From positions 62,001 to 126,000 of the forward strand of contig NZ_JADNYK010000009.1 in NCBI RefSeq assembly GCF_017810075.1: a stretch of DNA of 64,000 bases. Direction: 5' to 3'. The stretch comes from Pseudozobellia sp. WGM2 (lineage in GTDB: Bacteria; Bacteroidota; Bacteroidia; Flavobacteriales; Flavobacteriaceae). Numbering within the stretch: the first letter of the stretch is position 1; each line of letters begins with the position of its first letter. Shown in pieces: positions 60,053 to 64,000 of the stretch. The notes under the pieces were generated by a model, which worked only from the letters and a program-made list of their open reading frames with translations, was not told the DNA's origin and did not search any database. The position numbers and the translations under genes were made by a program.

Positions 60053-60340
60053 TTAAATGGAGTTTTGTTTTTTTTTTGTTGAAAAATATATAGTATGTAT
60101 TATGATACCAAGAGGAATGCCCACTATGAGAAAAAATATATGAAAGCTAATTACGGGGTTGGCACAGTCGATTTGTTTTATTTTATCAAAAGCATAAAAC
60201 CATGTCGGAAATACAAAGAAATGCATTGCTATAAGCACGGCCAGAACTATATATTTGATTAAATACTGACCATAGTAATCTGAAATGCAGTATGATTTCC
60301 ACTGCAAAAGTGATACGATTATAAGCACTACGACTTTCAT
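60053..60340 (-). CDS. Small membrane protein in a two-component operon
   Basis: 95 residues with three hydrophobic helices (VVVLIIVSLLQWKSY; YIVLAVLIAMHFFVFPTWFY; FHIFFLIVGIPLGIIIHTIY) and a Lys-rich end. No family recognised. Its ATG overlaps the kinase stop (ATGA) and its stop lies 2 bp before the regulator, so translation is tightly coupled. It may modulate the kinase (inference from position only). Confidence 0.8.
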   Translation of the reverse strand: MKVVVLIIVSLLQWKSYCISDYYGQYLIKYIVLAVLIAMHFFVFPTWFYAFDKIKQIDCANPVISFHIFFLIVGIPLGIIIHTIYFSTKKKQNSI

Positions 60341-62292
60341 TCTAAAGGTATAGTTATTGATATGACCGTACCTCTATTCTCGGTCGAATCTATATGTAGA
60401 GCACCCTTAAGGTGTTTAACTCGGCTTTTTAAATTTTGGAAACCTAAGCCATCTTTTGTTTTTGAAGGGTCGAACCCTTTACCATTATCTTCGAAAAGTA
60501 AACTTAGTTCGTTCACTGCAGCACTTAAATTGATGGCAATTTCACTGGCCTCAGCATGCTTTAAAGTGTTTGTGACCAGTTCTTGAATTATCTTGTAGAT
60601 TTCAAATTTAACATTTTCATCAATTATGTTCAGTCTTTCTTCTGGTTGGGTGTGAAGGTTTACCTTAAGTTTTCCATTTATTGAAATAGCAGAAACGTAG
60701 TCCTTCACTAAATCGGTAAATACATTCCGCATAAATTTTTTGGGTATAAGGGTATGCGCAATGTTTCGAACCAATTGATAGGTGTCATCTAATTGGGCAT
60801 TTATGGCTTTCCATTGGCTAAAGTTTTCTCCAATACTTGAAACCTGTAGTTTAATACCGGCCAGATTACCGCCAATGCTGTCGTGCAACTCTTGTGCGAT
60901 GCGTTTTCGTTCTTCGTCCTGCCCTTTGATAGATGCCTTTATAAGATTGAGTTCTTGCTCTTGTTTAAGTGTGGTCACTTTTTGTTCATTGATGACTTTT
61001 TGTTTTTGGGCCAATTCACTTTGAGTCTGTAATTTTTGGTAATAAAGGTAAAGTAAGCCCAGAATAGGAATAAGAATAATTAAAAAGCCAATTAAAAATG
61101 CATTTCTAATTGTTTTTTGGCGTTTGAGTTCCGCCTCCTTTAAAATTTTATCTTCCTCTAAACTTGATATCGCCTTTTCTTTTTCTAAGGTCTCGTATTG
61201 TACTTCAAGCTCGCGTATAACTTTTTGCTGCTGTCTACGAGCTATTTCGGTATTTATGCCTGATAATTGGGTCATTACGGCATAAGCATTGCTGTGGTCG
61301 CCGGTAACAGCGAATACGCGCCTTTGTATATTTAATATCTCTTTTTGATAGTGTAGATTGTCACGTTCAATTGCATTGATATAGGCCACGGAGAGAGCGG
61401 CGTTGGCTGCATCATAGTTTTCTTCTTTATAAAAGAGTTCTCCCATTCGTATGGTACCCTCAAAATAAATGTTGAGGTAGCCCTTTTGCATACCCGTTTC
61501 CCTTGCATTATTATATAACTCAAAGGCCAAGGAGTACTCATTGTTTAGCTCGGCAATCGTGCCTAATTTAAGTTTAACGGTAAGTTCTTGTCTTTCATCT
61601 TCAATCTCGATCGATTTTTTTAATGCTTCATTATATACCTCGTTAGCTTCGGAATATTGTGCTTGTAAGTAATGCGCGTCACCTAAAAAAGTGAGGGTCT
61701 TGGGAAGCAATTCGGGCCAATCTTCTTGTAAAGGTTGAGGTAGGTCTTTTAAAATAGCAAGGGTTTTTTCGGGTTCTGATTTTAGGTTATATGTGTTGGC
61801 AAGACCTATTTTGTTCCGATAACCAAACTCATCTTGTGCTGAAGCCTCTGCTTCCGTAATGCCTTGTATATGCCATTTTACGGCATTATCTATTAACCCA
61901 TTGAACCTACTGCCGATGCCCAGAATAAAATATGCTTTAGAAAAATGACTTGACTTTGCTTTTATACCTTGGTCCCAATTTCGTATTTCCCTCAAATAGA
62001 GATTACCATAATGAATAATACTGTCAGAATTTGCCTGATCTATATGGTGTGCTGCTAATTGCAGTAGTACTGAGAAACGCTCGGTACCATAATTGGCTGT
62101 TTTAAGTGCTCGGTAATATGATTGTATTGATTTTTGTTGAGTGTTGGGTATAGTTGAAAATTGAATTCTCTTTTCCTGAACGTCATTTGGTTCTTGGGCC
62201 ACGCCACTGCAAAGCCAGCCCATAAAAAAAATCATTAACCATAAGGGGTGTCTTGGTATGTGATAAAGGAGTTTCAAAAGGTATGTCAACAA
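60337..62292 (-). CDS. TPR-containing sensor histidine kinase
   Basis: 651 residues. N-terminal signal/anchor (PLWLMIFFMGWLCSGVAQ), about seven TPR-like helical repeats (about 50-350; for example LTFLGDAHYLQAQYSEANEV), a membrane helix (AFLIGFLIILIPILGLLYLY), then a HisKA_3 dimer domain with phosphorylated His in RKRIAQELHDSIGGNLAGIK and an ATPase domain (YKIIQELVTNTLKHAEASEI, DNGKGFDPSKTKDGLGFQNL). Periplasmic TPRs sense an unknown signal. Typical Bacteroidota NarX-like architecture; output is the LuxR-type regulator. Confidence 0.94.
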   Translation of the reverse strand: MLTYLLKLLYHIPRHPLWLMIFFMGWLCSGVAQEPNDVQEKRIQFSTIPNTQQKSIQSYYRALKTANYGTERFSVLLQLAAHHIDQANSDSIIHYGNLYLREIRNWDQGIKAKSSHFSKAYFILGIGSRFNGLIDNAVKWHIQGITEAEASAQDEFGYRNKIGLANTYNLKSEPEKTLAILKDLPQPLQEDWPELLPKTLTFLGDAHYLQAQYSEANEVYNEALKKSIEIEDERQELTVKLKLGTIAELNNEYSLAFELYNNARETGMQKGYLNIYFEGTIRMGELFYKEENYDAANAALSVAYINAIERDNLHYQKEILNIQRRVFAVTGDHSNAYAVMTQLSGINTEIARRQQQKVIRELEVQYETLEKEKAISSLEEDKILKEAELKRQKTIRNAFLIGFLIILIPILGLLYLYYQKLQTQSELAQKQKVINEQKVTTLKQEQELNLIKASIKGQDEERKRIAQELHDSIGGNLAGIKLQVSSIGENFSQWKAINAQLDDTYQLVRNIAHTLIPKKFMRNVFTDLVKDYVSAISINGKLKVNLHTQPEERLNIIDENVKFEIYKIIQELVTNTLKHAEASEIAINLSAAVNELSLLFEDNGKGFDPSKTKDGLGFQNLKSRVKHLKGALHIDSTENRGTVISITIPLE

Positions 62293-62324
62293 TTTTTTGG
62301 TTTATTAGGTTCCAGTCGATGAAA

Positions 62325-62816
62325 TTACCCGGGCAAATAGATGCGTTTTAAGCTATTACCTTCCATTTCAACAACTTTTTTATCAATATATTTAATTACT
62401 TCCGGGCATCCCTCGATATAATCTTCGCAAATTACGGTTTTTGTCTTTTTATTATGACTTAGTGTTATCATCAGCTTACTGCCACAAGATGATTTGGTCT
62501 CGTAAAGAGGTTTGAGATTCCAAAAACCATCGGCTTCTATTTTTTTGAAAAAGCCTAAAGTCGATAGGGTGTCTAAAAAGGTTTCACTGTATTTATTGTA
62601 CTTGTCTATGGTTTTTTCATTTGAGGTGTCCGGAGTATATTGAACTTTGTTTTTAGTGATGTCGAATCTATCGTAGTGAAAAGCACCGCGTTTAACTGTA
62701 AGTGCATATTCCGAATCTGATATAGATGAAGATTTATAGCTTTTTACGGATTTATTGTTGCAGTATATGGCTACAGCTAAGCAGATAGCCAGTAGTTTGG
62801 GGTAAATGTATTTCAT
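62325..62816 (-). CDS. Small exported protein of unknown function
   Basis: 163 residues from the ATG at 62814-62816; an upstream Met would add twelve. Hydrophobic N-terminus (YIYPKLLAICLAVAIYC), which could be a signal peptide or an imperfect lipobox (Tyr before Cys is unusual). Then DSEYALTVKRGAFHYDRFDI and a DNKKVVEMEGNSLKRIYLPG-like end with Cys residues (SSCGSKLMIT, KTVICEDYIEGCPEV). No family recognised. It follows the kinase operon on the same strand, 33 bp upstream of the kinase start. Confidence 0.75.
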   Translation of the reverse strand: MKYIYPKLLAICLAVAIYCNNKSVKSYKSSSISDSEYALTVKRGAFHYDRFDITKNKVQYTPDTSNEKTIDKYNKYSETFLDTLSTLGFFKKIEADGFWNLKPLYETKSSCGSKLMITLSHNKKTKTVICEDYIEGCPEVIKYIDKKVVEMEGNSLKRIYLPG

Positions 62817-62913
62817 TTCAATAGGTTTATTGTTCAATACAAAACTGACCAATTACCTACATGAAAAATACGCCCTAAAAAGTGAAATGTGTATCCCTGA
62901 AAACAGGGAGTGT

Positions 62914-63900
62914 TTAGGATATATTGCTTGTGGTAGCTTGATTTTTTAAAATCGAATCCATTATCATTTGAGCGTGTACTCTTGAATTTTCGATAAACCA
63001 TTTATGGGTTTCCATGCCTCCACAAATAACTCCTGCTAAATAGAGACCAGCTATATTGGTTTCCATAGTTTCAGGATCATATTGCGGAAGTAATTTCTCG
63101 TCATCTGATAATTCGATACCCAATTGACGAAGAAATTCAAAATTCGGCATGTACCCTGTAAGAGCAAGAACAAAGTCGTTCTCAATAGTCATCTCTCCAC
63201 CCGAGGTAGCGATGGAAATTTCACTATTCTTTATTTCCTTAACAGTTGAATTGTAATACGCTTTTATGCTCCCCTCTTCAATACGATTAATGATGTCGGG
63301 CCTAACCCAATATTTTACCCGTTGGCCGACCTCTGGCCCACGAATAATGAGAGAAACTTCTGCACCCTTTCTATAACACTCCAATGCTGCGTCGATTGCG
63401 GAATTGCTTGCTCCGATAATAGCTAATTTTTGACTGGCAAAAAAATGAGGATCTTTATAGTAATGTGAGACTTTGGGTAAATCTTCCCCAGGTACCCCTA
63501 AAGGATTTGGCAAATCATAAAACCCGGTAGCGACGATTACCTTGTCTGCGGTATATTTCTGTTTACTCGATAAAATGGAAAATTTATCTTCAGATTTTTC
63601 TACGCTCTGCACTTTTTCAAAAAGACGGATGTTCAGTGCGTTAGAGGTTACGATGCGTCTATAGTATTCCAGCGCTTCATTTCGTTTGGGTTTGGCTTCT
63701 TTGCTAATAAAGGGTATGCCGTCTATTTCCAGTTTTTCGGAAGAAGAGAAAAACTGCATATTTATGGGATAATTGAAAAGCGAATTTACAATCGGTCCTT
63801 TTTCCAATATAACATAGCTCAAGCCTCTTTTTTGGGCTTCTAGTCCGCATGCGATTCCTATCGGTCCACCACCTATAATTACAATTCGAAAATGCTCCAC
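62914..63900 (-). CDS. ypdA: YpdA-like bacillithiol-disulfide reductase family flavoprotein
   Basis: 328 residues, GTG start. Two Rossmann folds: FRIVIIGGGPIGIACGLEAQ (FAD, residues 4-23) and SQKLAIIGASNSAIDAALEC (NADPH). YSxxVRPDI and the NPLGVPGEDLPKVSHYYKD stretch are characteristic of YpdA, which in Firmicutes reduces bacillithiol disulfide. No redox Cys pair CxxC is seen, as expected for YpdA. Bacillithiol use in this organism is inferred only. The start lies inside the rpe gene end. Confidence 0.92.
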   Translation of the reverse strand: MEHFRIVIIGGGPIGIACGLEAQKRGLSYVILEKGPIVNSLFNYPINMQFFSSSEKLEIDGIPFISKEAKPKRNEALEYYRRIVTSNALNIRLFEKVQSVEKSEDKFSILSSKQKYTADKVIVATGFYDLPNPLGVPGEDLPKVSHYYKDPHFFASQKLAIIGASNSAIDAALECYRKGAEVSLIIRGPEVGQRVKYWVRPDIINRIEEGSIKAYYNSTVKEIKNSEISIATSGGEMTIENDFVLALTGYMPNFEFLRQLGIELSDDEKLLPQYDPETMETNIAGLYLAGVICGGMETHKWFIENSRVHAQMIMDSILKNQATTSNIS

Positions 63901-64000
63901 TTGTCCGTCGCTATTTTAAGTTCTTTAATCGTCGTGCTTGGGTCTTCGCTTTTAAAGATGAAACTACCGGCCACTAATACATCGGCTCCCGCCTTTATTA
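63879..64000 (-). CDS. rpe: Ribulose-phosphate 3-epimerase, C-terminal 40 residues (runs off the window)
   Basis: The minus strand at the window edge reads AGADVLVAGSFIFKSEDP then TTIKELKIATDKW and a TAA at 63879-63881. GADxLVAGSxIF is the last phosphate-binding loop of ribulose-phosphate epimerase, the enzyme linking ribulose-5-phosphate and xylulose-5-phosphate. The stop overlaps the ypdA start by 22 bp, so the genes are cotranscribed. Confidence 0.8.
   Translation of the reverse strand, partial: IKAGADVLVAGSFIFKSEDPSTTIKELKIATDKWSIFEL

Overview
The window comes from a Bacteroidota chromosome, most likely family Flavobacteriaceae (marine relatives such as Zobellia, Maribacter or Arenibacter are plausible, but the genus cannot be fixed from the sequence alone). 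The evidence is the gene content and style: TonB-dependent receptors with a carboxypeptidase-regulatory-like N-terminal domain, LytTR and TPR-histidine-kinase systems, short lipoproteins, TAnnTTTG-type promoter boxes, and a dcw cluster of Bacteroidota type (mraZ to ftsZ, meso-DAP-type MurE, an extra loop in MraY, a very long FtsZ). Coding strand is mostly minus except for the dcw block and one receptor.

Layout. 0-23 kb: 5' part of a TonB receptor, a hydrolase/acyl-CoA-dehydrogenase/GNAT operon, an unusual DUF4242-cyclase-like-AraC fusion regulator, a pirin/GNAT/pirin operon behind a Crp-like regulator, a sugar-phosphate-isomerase-like protein, a Gdx/SugE-type exporter, a sulfatase, a DsbA-like oxidoreductase, a tandem pair of duplicated lipoproteins, several exported proteins, and an oxidoreductase with its own Crp-like regulator. 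One AraC-family C-terminus survives only as a remnant.

22.4-32.6 kb: an AT-rich accessory segment in which every gene has the same (minus) orientation and is separated from the next by 60-200 bp imperfect palindromic repeats that recur in several related copies. It carries a mobile-mystery A/B (antitoxin-like plus Fic) pair, an HNH-type zinc protein, two unknown membrane proteins, a stand-alone OLD-family ATPase/TOPRIM nuclease and small unknowns. Three of its genes are broken by an apparent single missing A in an A-tract. I read it as a defence/cassette-type island, possibly an integron-like array without an integrase in view.

32.8-37.3 kb: a PhoD-like lipoprotein phosphatase, three short palindromic direct repeats, a subclass B1 metallo-beta-lactamase, a small conserved protein, EngB and an alpha/beta hydrolase.

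37.4-53.5 kb: the division and cell-wall cluster mraZ-rsmH-ftsL-ftsI-murE-mraY-murD-ftsW-murG-murC-ftsQ-ftsA-ftsZ, headed by three GTGGT MraZ boxes at exact 10-bp period, tightly overlapped and rich in GTG/TTG starts, closed by a terminator and followed by a yqeY-like gene and tRNA-Arg(UCG). The tRNA terminator is followed by about four 98-bp tandem repeats.

54-64 kb: dienelactone hydrolase, a LytS/LytTR two-component pair divergent from an outer-membrane receptor with a textbook LytTR direct-repeat site between them, a TPR-histidine kinase / membrane protein / LuxR-type regulator operon, a small exported protein, YpdA-like reductase and the 3' end of rpe.
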